Source: Cupriavidus pinatubonensis (GTDB taxonomy: Bacteria > Pseudomonadota > Gammaproteobacteria > Burkholderiales > Burkholderiaceae). Taken from it: a stretch of 64,000 nucleotides of DNA. Below the pieces are notes generated by a model, which worked only from the letters and a program-made list of their open reading frames with translations, did no database searches and was not told where the DNA came from. Positions 24,106-32,428 of the stretch are shown one piece after another. Each line of letters begins with the position of its first letter. The stretch's first letter is position 1. Made by a program: the position numbers and the translations under genes. Location: contig NZ_CP080768.1 in the NCBI RefSeq assembly GCF_019602855.1, positions 173,666 to 237,665 of the forward strand, read 5' to 3'.

Positions 24106-25243
24106 CCTCGCGCTCCCGATACTGCACGTTGCCATCCCCGTGGCCGTATCCGTTCTGCCGGAGCTCCTGCGTGGCTCGGTCAAGCGTGCTGCCGCCGTAT
24201 CGCTTCTGGTAGTCACTTTGCGCGCGCTCGCTGTTCTGAACGAAGCGACCGGCGGAGTCGACCATTCGAGCAACCTGGTCGACCTGTCGCGTACCCGATG
24301 CCGAGCCAACGGACTGGCCTTGCTGGAGCATCGAGATCCCGTCGCGCGCCAGCCCGCCAACATCCCGGGCGGTCGCGTTGGTGTTCCGGTTGCCGGTCGC
24401 ACCAGCCACGGACTGCGCCAGGCCAATCGCCGAGCGCGCGATGTCCACGAAGTTGGCACCGACCTTGCGGGCGTGCACATTGCGGTCCGTTGTCGGAGCG
24501 CGCATGTCCGAGAGCAGCAATTTATGGACGGAGCGAGAGTAGGCCCAACCGTAGTTCAGTTCACGCGCTGCGTCTTCGACGGCTTGCGGGCCCTCGGTGC
24601 GTAGCTGCGCCACGCCGGCCTTCCAGTGATCCGGATCCCGCATGTAAGCCGCCAGCCCCAGAATCGGCGAGGAATCTTCCCTCCAGGCGTCGGCCACGAT
24701 CTCGTGCACGGCTCTATCGACCTCCGCGAGCGAGCGCATCGGCCCATTGCCGGAATTGACGGACTGAGCAAATCCGGCCAGCACTTCAGTTGGCGCGAGA
24801 TTATCGAGCGAGGAATGAGAGCGAATGAGCACCTTATACGGCTCGGGATTCGCCCGGACGAGCTTCGCCGCAGCCCGCATCATCTCCATGGTGCCCGGCA
24901 TCCGCTCCTGGAGTCTCTCGCTTGTGATTTCGATCGTGCTTGTTCCCGGAGCTGCGGTCTTCGAGCCGTAGGTCAGTGCGTACATCCCGCCCAATGCCAA
25001 CATTGCGCCTGAGATAGCCAGCACTGGGACCGCCCGCTTTAGCCAACCGGTAAACCGGTCCTTCTCGTGGCCGCTGGGCCCATGCACGGTAATCTGGCTG
25101 GGGCGCGTCAACCCACCCATGCCCGGTTTCGCGCCCACCGTGCTGGAGAATCGTGCGATGAACTCCTGTCCCCTCGGGCTCAGTTTCGCAAGCTGCGGCG
25201 GGACCTCGATACCAGGCGAGCTGGTCAGATCTGCTGTGCTCAT
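24098..25243 (-). CDS. Single-span membrane protein of unknown function
   Basis: This is a 381-residue protein. It has a cytoplasmic N-terminal ~70 residues, one membrane helix (about residues 72-90, VPVLAISGAMLALGGMYAL) and a large periplasmic C-terminal part ending in Gly/Tyr-rich sequence. The stop overlaps the Sel1 gene's start by 8 bp. No family is recognised. It may be part of the transfer or pilus apparatus because of its neighbours. Confidence 0.6.
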   Translation of the reverse strand: MSTADLTSSPGIEVPPQLAKLSPRGQEFIARFSSTVGAKPGMGGLTRPSQITVHGPSGHEKDRFTGWLKRAVPVLAISGAMLALGGMYALTYGSKTAAPGTSTIEITSERLQERMPGTMEMMRAAAKLVRANPEPYKVLIRSHSSLDNLAPTEVLAGFAQSVNSGNGPMRSLAEVDRAVHEIVADAWREDSSPILGLAAYMRDPDHWKAGVAQLRTEGPQAVEDAARELNYGWAYSRSVHKLLLSDMRAPTTDRNVHARKVGANFVDIARSAIGLAQSVAGATGNRNTNATARDVGGLARDGISMLQQGQSVGSASGTRQVDQVARMVDSAGRFVQNSERAQSDYQKRYGGSTLDRATQELRQNGYGHGDGNVQYREREGG

Positions 25244-25270
25244 GGTTCGCTCTCGGTCTTGAATGAGGCC

Positions 25271-25594
25271 TTATCGGGCCGCGGCGGATGCCACCGGTTC
25301 GCTCTTGAGGACGAAGTCGCCAACAAGCTCATCCGTGTTGACGTCTCCCAGCATCACCAAAAGGCCTTCCGCGCTGGAAACGGCTTCGATCACGTCCTTG
25401 CCCACGGGCGCCGCCGGGGTGCCCAGGCGTTCGAGCGCTCCGTCTGCACACTTCCAAGTGATCGTGTTGTCGGAAATTGCGACCACGGTCGGCTCACCGC
25501 GGCCCTCGCGCGCCGGGATCATGACGGCAACCTGGTCATCGCGTCGGAATTCAGCAAACACCATTGTCGTTACATGCTCGTTCGTCGTACTCAT
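25271..25594 (-). CDS. Unrecognised small protein
   Basis: About 107 residues from ATG 25594, with a signal-free soluble composition (VFAEFRRDDQVAVMIPA near the start, DELVGDFVLKS near the end). It lies between the exonuclease gene and the single-span membrane protein gene. No family recognised. Confidence 0.5.
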   Translation of the reverse strand: MSTTNEHVTTMVFAEFRRDDQVAVMIPAREGRGEPTVVAISDNTITWKCADGALERLGTPAAPVGKDVIEAVSSAEGLLVMLGDVNTDELVGDFVLKSEPVASAAAR

Positions 25595-25638
25595 GCTTCT
25601 CTCCTTCACGAAAGGGGTTTGTTCTTGGTCGGATCGCC

Positions 25639-26529
25639 TCAGGGGCGCGGCCTAGCCGCAAAGCTAAACCGAGGGGTTGTGCTGGGCTGCTGAACCGGCT
25701 GCGGAATGGCCAACGGCTCGGGCTTCGGTGTCGGGTTCGAGGCCTGCGGGGCGGACTGACCGGTAGCCGGGCGAGGCCACGGCCACGGCTGGCCACCTTC
25801 TCGGTAGGCGCGCACCAGGTACGGATCGACGTCGGCCTGTGCGAGGTACCAGTCCCAGTAACTGGGAGGCACGTCCGCGATGGGCAGGCCCTTGTGCTTG
25901 CCGAAGGGCATGAACTCAGGCACTCGGGCGATCTCGCTGATCTCCCACAGTTCGTCGAAGGTCCACCCGGCTTGCGGACGAAGCGCGCCGCGAAGTTGCA
26001 GCTCCTGGACGATCCGATTGAGAATCCGCAGGTTGATCCCGACGTCCACGGCGGCGTCATGGGCATGCATGGCCAGCGCAGTTGCCACCTCCGGCATAAG
26101 GAAATAGAGGAGAGCCGACTGCGTATGGCTGTCGCACTCAGGCCAAAGGCGCTGCGCCAGAACGAGGGTATCGATGCCACGGATCTGACCGTATCCCTCA
26201 CCCGGCACCGCTGCGTCGATGACGCCGATGTCGTAGTCGATCTTGTGGCCAATCAGGTGGGAGATACCCGCCGGCAGTCGGAACGTCCCTGCGGGCGGAC
26301 AGTGCGCGACCGCCTCGTTCGTGATGTGGTGCGTGGCCATTGCCCCGTATTCCATCAGCTTGCCCGGGTTGAAACGCTGCACCACGGTGTTGCGCGCTCC
26401 CTCCGTGCCCACGAGCTCGCCAGCGAGCTGCGCGATACTGGTCGGAGACGGGATCGGGATCCACGCGGCCTCAACAAGGCCCGGATCCGTCTTCCCGGTA
26501 GTTTCGGTGTCGAAAATTAGGGCATTCAT
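25639..26529 (-). CDS. DnaQ/ExoX-like 3'-5' exonuclease with C-terminal DUF3820-like segment
   Basis: About 296 residues from ATG 26529. The exonuclease motifs are IFDTETTG (ExoI, Asp and Glu), HNxxFD replaced by HKIDYDIGV (ExoII), and AHDAAVDVGIN (ExoIII, with the catalytic His). After residue ~200 comes MPFGKHKGLPIADVPPSYWDWYL, the DUF3820 signature, followed by a Pro-rich tail. It would degrade or proofread single-stranded DNA. Such a fusion is seen on phages and plasmids. Confidence 0.8.
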   Translation of the reverse strand: MNALIFDTETTGKTDPGLVEAAWIPIPSPTSIAQLAGELVGTEGARNTVVQRFNPGKLMEYGAMATHHITNEAVAHCPPAGTFRLPAGISHLIGHKIDYDIGVIDAAVPGEGYGQIRGIDTLVLAQRLWPECDSHTQSALLYFLMPEVATALAMHAHDAAVDVGINLRILNRIVQELQLRGALRPQAGWTFDELWEISEIARVPEFMPFGKHKGLPIADVPPSYWDWYLAQADVDPYLVRAYREGGQPWPWPRPATGQSAPQASNPTPKPEPLAIPQPVQQPSTTPRFSFAARPRP

Positions 26530-26548
26530 GAGCGTCGGCAGTTCGTGA

Positions 26549-27703
26549 TCACCCCCGCGGGCGCGGGTGGGAGGATTGCGGTGACTCGATGGCGTATGAC
26601 TTATGGATCTGTCCGTTGGACTGGACGCCAATGACAGCGTTGTTGACCCAGATTCGGCGACCGTCCTCCAGGCGGCGGATATGGCCGCGCCGCATGTGCA
26701 TGCGGGGGCTGGCGCGGCCGCCGCCACCGTTGCCGCCACCCGTCCCCGAGACGGCGCGCCCGGGAACATCGAGCGTCAGCACCTTCGTCTCGAACATCGG
26801 CACCTTGCCGTCGGCCGCACGGCGCTTAGCCAGGGAGCTGTCCGGCGCGACGCCCTTCGTCAGCGTCGAGGCCTGGATGTTGCTGCAGGAACATGCTTCG
26901 ATGAACTCGAGAATCGCTCCAGCCTCAAGGGAGATATCGCGCTGGAAGTCCTCGAGCACCTGATCTTCTTGGCCGGGCCGCCTCGACATTGCAGTATTGA
27001 ACATCTCGACCAGCGCCGGAACCATGCCGCCCACGACAATTGGCCGGCGCCCGCCCGTAAAGGGCACGGTTGGATCAGAGGGGCGCTGGTATGCCTCCTT
27101 GCGGACCGCTTCCGAGTGCACGTCGTACTCGGGATACCGCTCAGGCATCAGCCAGAACGCCGGCTCGGGGCACCAAATCGGCTCCATATCCTCTCTTGGT
27201 TGGACAAGGGAGGCTGCCCAAACGAGGATGCCGTGCCTGCCGCTGCCAAGTTCTGGCATCTCGCGGGCCCACTTGGCCAGCGTGCTATCGATCATTTCGT
27301 GATGGAGCGTTGGCAGCCACGCGGGCAACCGGCCCGGAGTTATTTCGCAGGCATAGATGAGGCGCTTCGGGGCGTGTAGACGGTCGCCGATAAGATCCGC
27401 GTTGTAGGGAACGAAATACTCGACCGTGATCTCAGGGTACGGTAGCCGAAGCGGCCCATCTTCCAGCCCCCTAAAACCTGTTTCGAGGATGGCTGCATTG
27501 TCAGGGACGGCAAAGTGCACGGCCTCACCAACCCGCTTGGTGAGGTTCTGCAGCATCGCTGCATCGTTCCGCATTCCCTTGCGCTCAATCAGCTCGGCGT
27601 AGCTTCGCAGCGACTTCTGCGCTTGAGCGGCATAGTTGCGAGCCGTGACGGGCGAATCACCAACGATTGGTCTGGGCGCCGTGTTGTTATCGTGCTTAGA
27701 CAT
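26549..27703 (-). CDS. Unrecognised protein with C-terminal basic His-Arg segment
   Basis: This is a 384-residue soluble protein. The N-terminal 300 residues have no recognisable domain. The C-terminus has a Gly-rich linker (TGGGNGGGG), then HMRRGHIRRLEDGRRIWVNNAVIG, a layout shared with proteins of phages and plasmids, including some of the AcrVA2 type. That comparison is only a resemblance of the last 40 residues. A palindromic operator-like sequence lies just upstream of the ATG. Confidence 0.55.
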   Translation of the reverse strand: MSKHDNNTAPRPIVGDSPVTARNYAAQAQKSLRSYAELIERKGMRNDAAMLQNLTKRVGEAVHFAVPDNAAILETGFRGLEDGPLRLPYPEITVEYFVPYNADLIGDRLHAPKRLIYACEITPGRLPAWLPTLHHEMIDSTLAKWAREMPELGSGRHGILVWAASLVQPREDMEPIWCPEPAFWLMPERYPEYDVHSEAVRKEAYQRPSDPTVPFTGGRRPIVVGGMVPALVEMFNTAMSRRPGQEDQVLEDFQRDISLEAGAILEFIEACSCSNIQASTLTKGVAPDSSLAKRRAADGKVPMFETKVLTLDVPGRAVSGTGGGNGGGGRASPRMHMRRGHIRRLEDGRRIWVNNAVIGVQSNGQIHKSYAIESPQSSHPRPRG

Positions 27704-27714
27704 TTTGTATTTAC

Positions 27715-27730
27715 GCGTAGTATGCTACGC
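27715..27730. promoter_or_regulatory. Operator-like palindrome upstream of the 26549-27703 gene
   Basis: GCGTAG, TATG, CTACGC is a perfect 6-bp inverted repeat about 12 bp upstream of the ATG at 27703. It would overlap a plausible -10 element (CATACT) spaced 17 bp from TTGGTT. A repressor site is likely, but its protein is unknown. Confidence 0.4.
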
Positions 27731-27743
27731 CGCAATATAAAAA

Positions 27744-27774
27744 CCAACCCTCGGTCCGTCGTGCCGAGGGCTGG
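27744..27774 (-). terminator. Intrinsic terminator of the 28455-27776 operon
   Basis: On the minus strand, a stem CCCTCGG/CCGAGGG with a 9-nt loop is followed by TTGGTTTTTATATT. It lies immediately after the stop codon of the 27776-28105 gene. Confidence 0.8.
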
Positions 27775-27775
27775 C

Positions 27776-28105
27776 TCAACCCTGCTTTCGACGCGGCAAG
27801 TTCATCGACTGGCGGGTGTCCTCGACAAAAAAGCGGATCACCTTGGTGAAGTCGGCCACGAGGGTTTGCGACAACGTGCGTTGCCTGGCAGGCAGGTTGT
27901 TCTGCTCCATCATCTCCAGGACGACCAGGCCGTAGCTGTTCGTGATCTGCGCGAGCTTGTTTACGGACTTACGCTCGACTTCATCCAACTGCGATGCAGC
28001 GACGGTAGTCAGGCCGCGCAGTAGGTCACCGAGTTGGGTCCAGAGGTCACGCAGATCCGTTTCTGCCGCGGCTGCGCGCAGCGAAGCCGAAATATCGATG
28101 GCCAT
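27776..28105 (-). CDS. Unrecognised small helical protein
   Basis: About 109 residues from ATG 28105. The sequence is helical (LRDLWTQLGDLLRGLTTVAA, then a Val/Leu/Met-rich helix) without signal or membrane segment. The start lies 2 bp after the stop of the preceding gene, so the two form an operon. It ends at a strong terminator. No family recognised. Confidence 0.55.
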   Translation of the reverse strand: MAIDISASLRAAAAETDLRDLWTQLGDLLRGLTTVAASQLDEVERKSVNKLAQITNSYGLVVLEMMEQNNLPARQRTLSQTLVADFTKVIRFFVEDTRQSMNLPRRKQG

Positions 28106-28107
28106 GT

Positions 28108-28455
28108 TCAACCCCGCGGACGATCGCTGGTCGGCGAGGCATCTTGCCCCTCCTCCATGCCAGAGCCAACGCCCCAACGGCGTTTCCAGGCAGCGAAGTA
28201 CTCAGAGGCAACCTCGACGGGCATTGATAGGAGTGCCGGGCCGCTTGCCTCCCGCAAGTCATGGCTCGGAGTTTCGCCATCGATGGCTCGGATTGAGGCC
28301 CGAACAGCAAATGTCATACCGCCGGTACCAAGCGGAGGCGGCATGTCCTGATCCGGATTCCAGCCTTCGACCGCCTCTTCGGTGAGACCATGGCGCACAA
28401 GGGCAGCCGCTATGAGTTGGCTCGAGCGTTGTATGACCGGGATGGAGGTCGACAT
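28108..28455 (-). CDS. Unrecognised small protein
   Basis: This is a 115-residue protein (MSTSIPVIQRSSQLIAAALV at the start) containing a Trp-rich segment AAWKRRWGVGSG near the end. Its leader can fold: AGGATGT 40 bases upstream matches ACATCCT directly before the ATG. No family recognised. Confidence 0.5.
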   Translation of the reverse strand: MSTSIPVIQRSSQLIAAALVRHGLTEEAVEGWNPDQDMPPPLGTGGMTFAVRASIRAIDGETPSHDLREASGPALLSMPVEVASEYFAAWKRRWGVGSGMEEGQDASPTSDRPRG

Positions 28456-28701
28456 AGGATGTCCATAGGTACAGGTTCCCGGATTCTATAACATCCTGCG
28501 AGGTGTTGGTCTACTCCGCAATTAGATGCAAATGAACTCGGAGATTCAGGCTCGGGTTACAAGGCGCTACAAGCGCTGCAATAGCCGATGTCATTTGTTG
28601 GGCAACCCACAGAGAATGGTTGGCAAACAGGTGCACGCGGCGGCTATCGTTCTTACGCGGCCGCCTCGCTTCCTCACCAATCCACCTACGGGGGAATATC
28701 T

Positions 28702-29586
28702 ATGGATTACGCGCCCGACACGGACGATCAAGCCCCGATGACCTGCCCGACCACTCCATCCAACCCGCCTCGGGCACTGATCGCCGCGATGCAGTCACTG
28801 CTAGGGCCAAGTTGGTCGGACAAGGTGGCGGGATTGGGGCAACAGCGGGCCTTGATGGATAGGCAGGCAGGCAAGCGTTTCCACGACGCACGACTCGGGG
28901 AGGCGTTTATACAGGCCATTCTTACCGGCACGGGCGCTCCCTGGGGCAGGGTGAGGCCAGCATTGGACGACGTGCGCGCACTGCTCCGTGATTATGACCC
29001 TTCCTATTGGCCGACCCTGAACGACGGAGACTCCGACGCCCTGTACGCATGCCTCAAAGGCCATCACGCGTGTGGGCAGCGAACACGCCGCATGCTTCGC
29101 CTGGGAATGCAGTGCCTTCAGGTGTTGCATCACCATGCTGGGGCCTATGGAAGTCTCGAAGCGTTTCTTGCCGATAGGCTTAAGGCGCACCACAGCTCCG
29201 TCATTGGTCTTCTGCGCGACCTCGGCACACCGGGCCCGTACAAATTGCCCGGCATGCGCGTGGCTATCGCCGCGGAAGCTCTCAAGAACGCCGGATTCGA
29301 TACCCTAAAACCAGACCTTCACATCCGCCGGTTTGCGGCCTGCCTGGGAATCTTTGCGTTTCGCAGGTGGGACGCCTCGAAGCCATATGGCGCCCCGCCC
29401 ACCAGCGAGGGCGAGACGATAAGGCTCCTGGTGGCAATGCACGAGTTTGCGGTCGCGGCAGGAGTGTCGGACATTACCCTCGACAACCTCGCCTGGCTGG
29501 TGTGCTCGTCGTTGGAAGGCGGCGGGTTTCATCTGCCGAATCAGGCATTGCGAAAACTGGGGCAATCGGCGGGGCTATTGGCGTAG
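28702..29586 (+). CDS. HhH DNA glycosylase-like protein
   Basis: About 294 residues from ATG 28702, which follows GGGGGAA at a good distance. A segment typical of helix-hairpin-helix DNA glycosylases is visible: LPGMRVAIAAEALKNAGFDTLKPDLHIRRFAACLGIF (given in two parts, about residues 190-228). The usual catalytic lysine position could not be identified with certainty. A DNA-repair or DNA-binding role is inferred. It stands alone, divergent from the 28455 operon. Confidence 0.55.
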   Translation: MDYAPDTDDQAPMTCPTTPSNPPRALIAAMQSLLGPSWSDKVAGLGQQRALMDRQAGKRFHDARLGEAFIQAILTGTGAPWGRVRPALDDVRALLRDYDPSYWPTLNDGDSDALYACLKGHHACGQRTRRMLRLGMQCLQVLHHHAGAYGSLEAFLADRLKAHHSSVIGLLRDLGTPGPYKLPGMRVAIAAEALKNAGFDTLKPDLHIRRFAACLGIFAFRRWDASKPYGAPPTSEGETIRLLVAMHEFAVAAGVSDITLDNLAWLVCSSLEGGGFHLPNQALRKLGQSAGLLA

Positions 29587-29920
29587 CTGAGCGCTAGGAT
29601 GTCGGTGGCGCTTACGACGGTGGCTCGCGGACGGCGGCGGCTTCGCGACGGGCATCCGACCGAGACCGCAACCCATATGAGCCATTGGGGTCTATAAAGC
29701 GAAACGGCCGCTTCGAGGCACCAACGGCCATCGTCGGAGGATTGGGCAAGTCACGCGGCCGACGCTCACTTGACCAATGCATTGCTCAGGCGGCCAAGTC
29801 GACGGCCTTACAAAATGACTTCATGTCTGCACGGTCGGCGACCGGAAGCGCCATCAGGACTTTTCCCCTGGTGGCGCTCTCCGCTTCTATATCAACGGGC
29901 AGCGGGTTCGCGTCGCTGCC

Positions 29921-30535
29921 TCAGATGTGGCGCTGGTAGATTTTCTGATGCGCCTGCGTGAGGCTGCCGGCTAGATCGGCATTGCCGGCAATTTTCGCGA
30001 ACTCGATGCAGGCCAGATACGAAAGGTCCGTGGAAGCATGGATCAAGCCTGCAAGGTCGTTACGCTCGTACGTTGCCACGATCTGGTTCGTCTTGATCCT
30101 CGCCTTAATCTGAGCGGCACCGCCGTGCGTGTAGTCGCAAAGTTGACTGTAGGCGGCTGCCTTGGATCGCTTCAAGCTGTCCGGTTCAAACCCACCGTCG
30201 GCCTCCAAGGCTGCGATCAGATCGTTGATGCGGGGAGGTTCCTCGCCTCCCAAGACAGCGTCGACGTGCGCGTCCGTCGCGCAGGCAAGGTACCAGGCGC
30301 CGCGCAAGAACGCGTCGTATTGGGGACGTAGAAGTGCGAATGCGGAGCCGTGAACCCCTTGATGCACCAATCGGGAAATGGCGGCGTGATGTTCAAGCCC
30401 GAGATGCTGAAAGGCCGCCGCAACCTTGCTTCGCAGGTCGGGACCGACTACCGCTCCGGCAATAAGCCTCCGGCGCTCAATCGTCCAGGCGTCGGTCTTG
30501 CGAAGTTCGGTAGTAAGAAGGTCTCCTTGCGCCAC
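29921..30535 (-). CDS. HEPN/AbiV-like helical protein (possibly DUF6988), copy 2
   Basis: This is a 204-residue helical protein with GSAFALLRPQYDAFLRGAWY near residue 65 and QLCDYTHGGAAQI near residue 130. Both blocks are shared with the 16999-17646 protein, so the two are diverged copies. No catalytic motif of known toxins is obvious. Function unknown; a defence or regulatory role is only suggested. The 29587-29920 stretch before it has no gene I can support. Confidence 0.6.
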   Translation of the reverse strand: MAQGDLLTTELRKTDAWTIERRRLIAGAVVGPDLRSKVAAAFQHLGLEHHAAISRLVHQGVHGSAFALLRPQYDAFLRGAWYLACATDAHVDAVLGGEEPPRINDLIAALEADGGFEPDSLKRSKAAAYSQLCDYTHGGAAQIKARIKTNQIVATYERNDLAGLIHASTDLSYLACIEFAKIAGNADLAGSLTQAHQKIYQRHI

Positions 30536-30689
30536 GGAGGTTTCCTTGTTTGCAGGTTCGGGGGGTAGGTAGAACAGGGGGCCTACGCGCCTCGGTCGGC
30601 CTCGCTGGCTGTATCCCCCTCACTCCACACGCGCACGGCGGCTCGAACGCGTGGCTGGCACCCGCTCGAGGCGGGCTTTCATGCTGTCA

Positions 30690-31199
30690 TCAAAACGCTG
30701 GCTTAGGCGCTGGGGCGCACGCGTATGTCGGCGGCGGCGCCGCGTACAAGACCCCCTCGGTGTGGGACCGAAAATCGCCATTGAGCCGGTTGAGGGTATG
30801 CGCGGAAACAGTGTTTCTGCCCTGGTATTGATACGACGTCTGCCAAGTAATCTCGTTTGGCGAAATCTTGGCAATGGCGCCATTCACCGTCCCCGCGTCC
30901 AGGTCGACGGAGAGTACCGTCGTCATTCTTTGCCCCGAAACTGTCGCGACGCACAAAAGGGAGAATTGGCGCGCCGGCGCAGCAGGTTGCGCGGCTGGCG
31001 GCAATCCACCCTGCGAGGACATGAGAGTGTCTAGCGGATCGGTAACATTGAGCCCTGCGGCCTTCACTACCTCAATTGCCCGCTGGAGTGGCACCGGCTT
31101 TTCCTCCCCTTGGAGGCATCCCTTAATGCTGTCCAGTCTGCCATCACATGCCGCCAACAGCAGCAGCGAACAGACCATTGGCAGCGCCGATTTCCTCAT
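30690..31199 (-). CDS. Lipoprotein of unknown function
   Basis: This is a 169-residue protein with a signal peptide and lipobox LLAAC (Cys18). The mature part has Pro/Ala-rich linkers and a beta-like segment (TTVLSVDLDAGTVNGAIAKI). No family recognised. It is followed downstream by the minus-strand gene at 29921. The interval 31200-31676 upstream holds no gene I can support. Confidence 0.6.
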   Translation of the reverse strand: MRKSALPMVCSLLLLAACDGRLDSIKGCLQGEEKPVPLQRAIEVVKAAGLNVTDPLDTLMSSQGGLPPAAQPAAPARQFSLLCVATVSGQRMTTVLSVDLDAGTVNGAIAKISPNEITWQTSYQYQGRNTVSAHTLNRLNGDFRSHTEGVLYAAPPPTYACAPAPKPAF

Positions 31200-31676
31200 C
31201 TCTCCCCCTATCGGTTTTCTCGGTCGTCATGATTCCCGAACTCCGCTATTCCCCGCGCTAGGTCGGCCCTGGGTTCGGTTGACTCACGCTTAGGAAAGCA
31301 CCAAGGCCGCGAGGAGCCGCTCGGTGTCGCACGCGCTGTCGGCCTCATGGTCTAGCTCCTGTGGGCCTCTTGGATCACTCCGTGTCGACCGTGCTAGACA
31401 CAATAGCAGAAGTGGATTGATAGCCCAAAAGGACCAAGTAGGACGGACGGCGATTTGACCTGATCCGCGCAAATGTCCGTTGCCTGGCTTGAGCCGACGC
31501 TGGAGCAGCGGCATGGAAGTGCCGGTCAATGTCGGCAACTGGCCGGCAGCGGTCCAACATGGCCGCTGCGCTGCACGCCAGTCCAGCTAAGTCTGAAATT
31601 CCAGTCCAGCGAATCGGTACGGTAGTCCACAAGACAGAAGCGTCTTTTCGAGCACTTCTTCGCCTGAAGTTTTTAA

Positions 31677-31712
31677 CTGTATGAATATACAGTAGACTGT
31701 ATGGACATACAG
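31677..31712 (+). promoter_or_regulatory. Two tandem LexA (SOS) boxes upstream of imuA
   Basis: CTGTATGAATATACAG (31677-31692) and CTGTATGGACATACAG (31697-31712) both match the CTGT-N8-ACAG consensus perfectly. They are 4 bp apart and end 11 bp before the imuA ATG. This predicts tight LexA repression and induction by DNA damage. Confidence 0.9.
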
Positions 31713-31723
31713 CTCACTCGATC

Positions 31724-32428
31724 ATGTCCGCCCCAAACCCGGAGACCATCCACCCAGCACTTTGGCGCGCCTCGCAAATGGCGAGGGCGGCCGGCCGCAC
31801 GCTGCCCACCGGTTATCCGGAGCTGGGGAGCGAGCTGCCAGGCGGCGGTTGGCCGGTGGGCACGCTGATCGAACTGCTCGCGCGCCAGCCTGGGGTTGGG
31901 GAGCTGCGCCTTTTGCGCCCGGCACTCCTTGCCGCGGCAGCGCGGCCGGTTGCGCTGATCCAGCCGCCGCACACTCCGCAAACGCTCGCCCTCGCAAACT
32001 GGGGCGTTCCGACCCAACAGCTGCTATGGATCCGGGGGCGGAAGACTGCCGACACGCTTTGGGCGACTGAGCAGCTGCTGCGCGCAGGGACCTGTGGCGC
32101 CGTGCTGCTCTGGCAGCAACACATCCGGCCCGACTCGCTGCGCCGTCTGCACCTCGCCGCCCAGTCCGGTGAAGCCCTCTTCTGCCTCATGCGCCCGGCC
32201 GCCTGCGCGCGCGACGCCTCGCCGGCGACGCTGCGCCTTTCGATCAGCCCGGCTGCCGGCGGCATCGAAGTGACCTTTCTCAAACGGCGCGGTCCTCAAC
32301 AGGACGCGCCACTGCTCATCAAGCTCGAGCCGTCCCCGAGCCTGCTCCACCGCCATGTTGCGCCTGTGGATCTGCCTACGCCTGCCATCGCTACCACTCG
32401 AAGTGTTCCGGCCGAGCTGGTCCACTGA
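31724..32428 (+). CDS. imuA: ImuA, mutagenesis cassette protein
   Basis: This is a 234-residue protein of the ImuA/SulA-like family, a RecA-fold relative. It has the N-terminal HPALWRASQMARA and the GGGWPVGTLIELLA segment (the Walker A-like region). The LALANWGVPTQQLLWIR block follows. It starts 11 bp after the second LexA box, and its last ~74 bp overlap imuB. ImuA supports the error-prone polymerase complex ImuA-ImuB-DnaE2 during the SOS response; the encoded protein is expected to bind RecA and ImuB. Confidence 0.88.
   Translation: MSAPNPETIHPALWRASQMARAAGRTLPTGYPELGSELPGGGWPVGTLIELLARQPGVGELRLLRPALLAAAARPVALIQPPHTPQTLALANWGVPTQQLLWIRGRKTADTLWATEQLLRAGTCGAVLLWQQHIRPDSLRRLHLAAQSGEALFCLMRPAACARDASPATLRLSISPAAGGIEVTFLKRRGPQQDAPLLIKLEPSPSLLHRHVAPVDLPTPAIATTRSVPAELVH

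Noticed and set aside
29685..29939. 84-codon plus-strand frame between the glycosylase-like gene and the minus-strand gene
   Set aside because: It has no recognisable sequence feature, and composition is like that of shadow frames.
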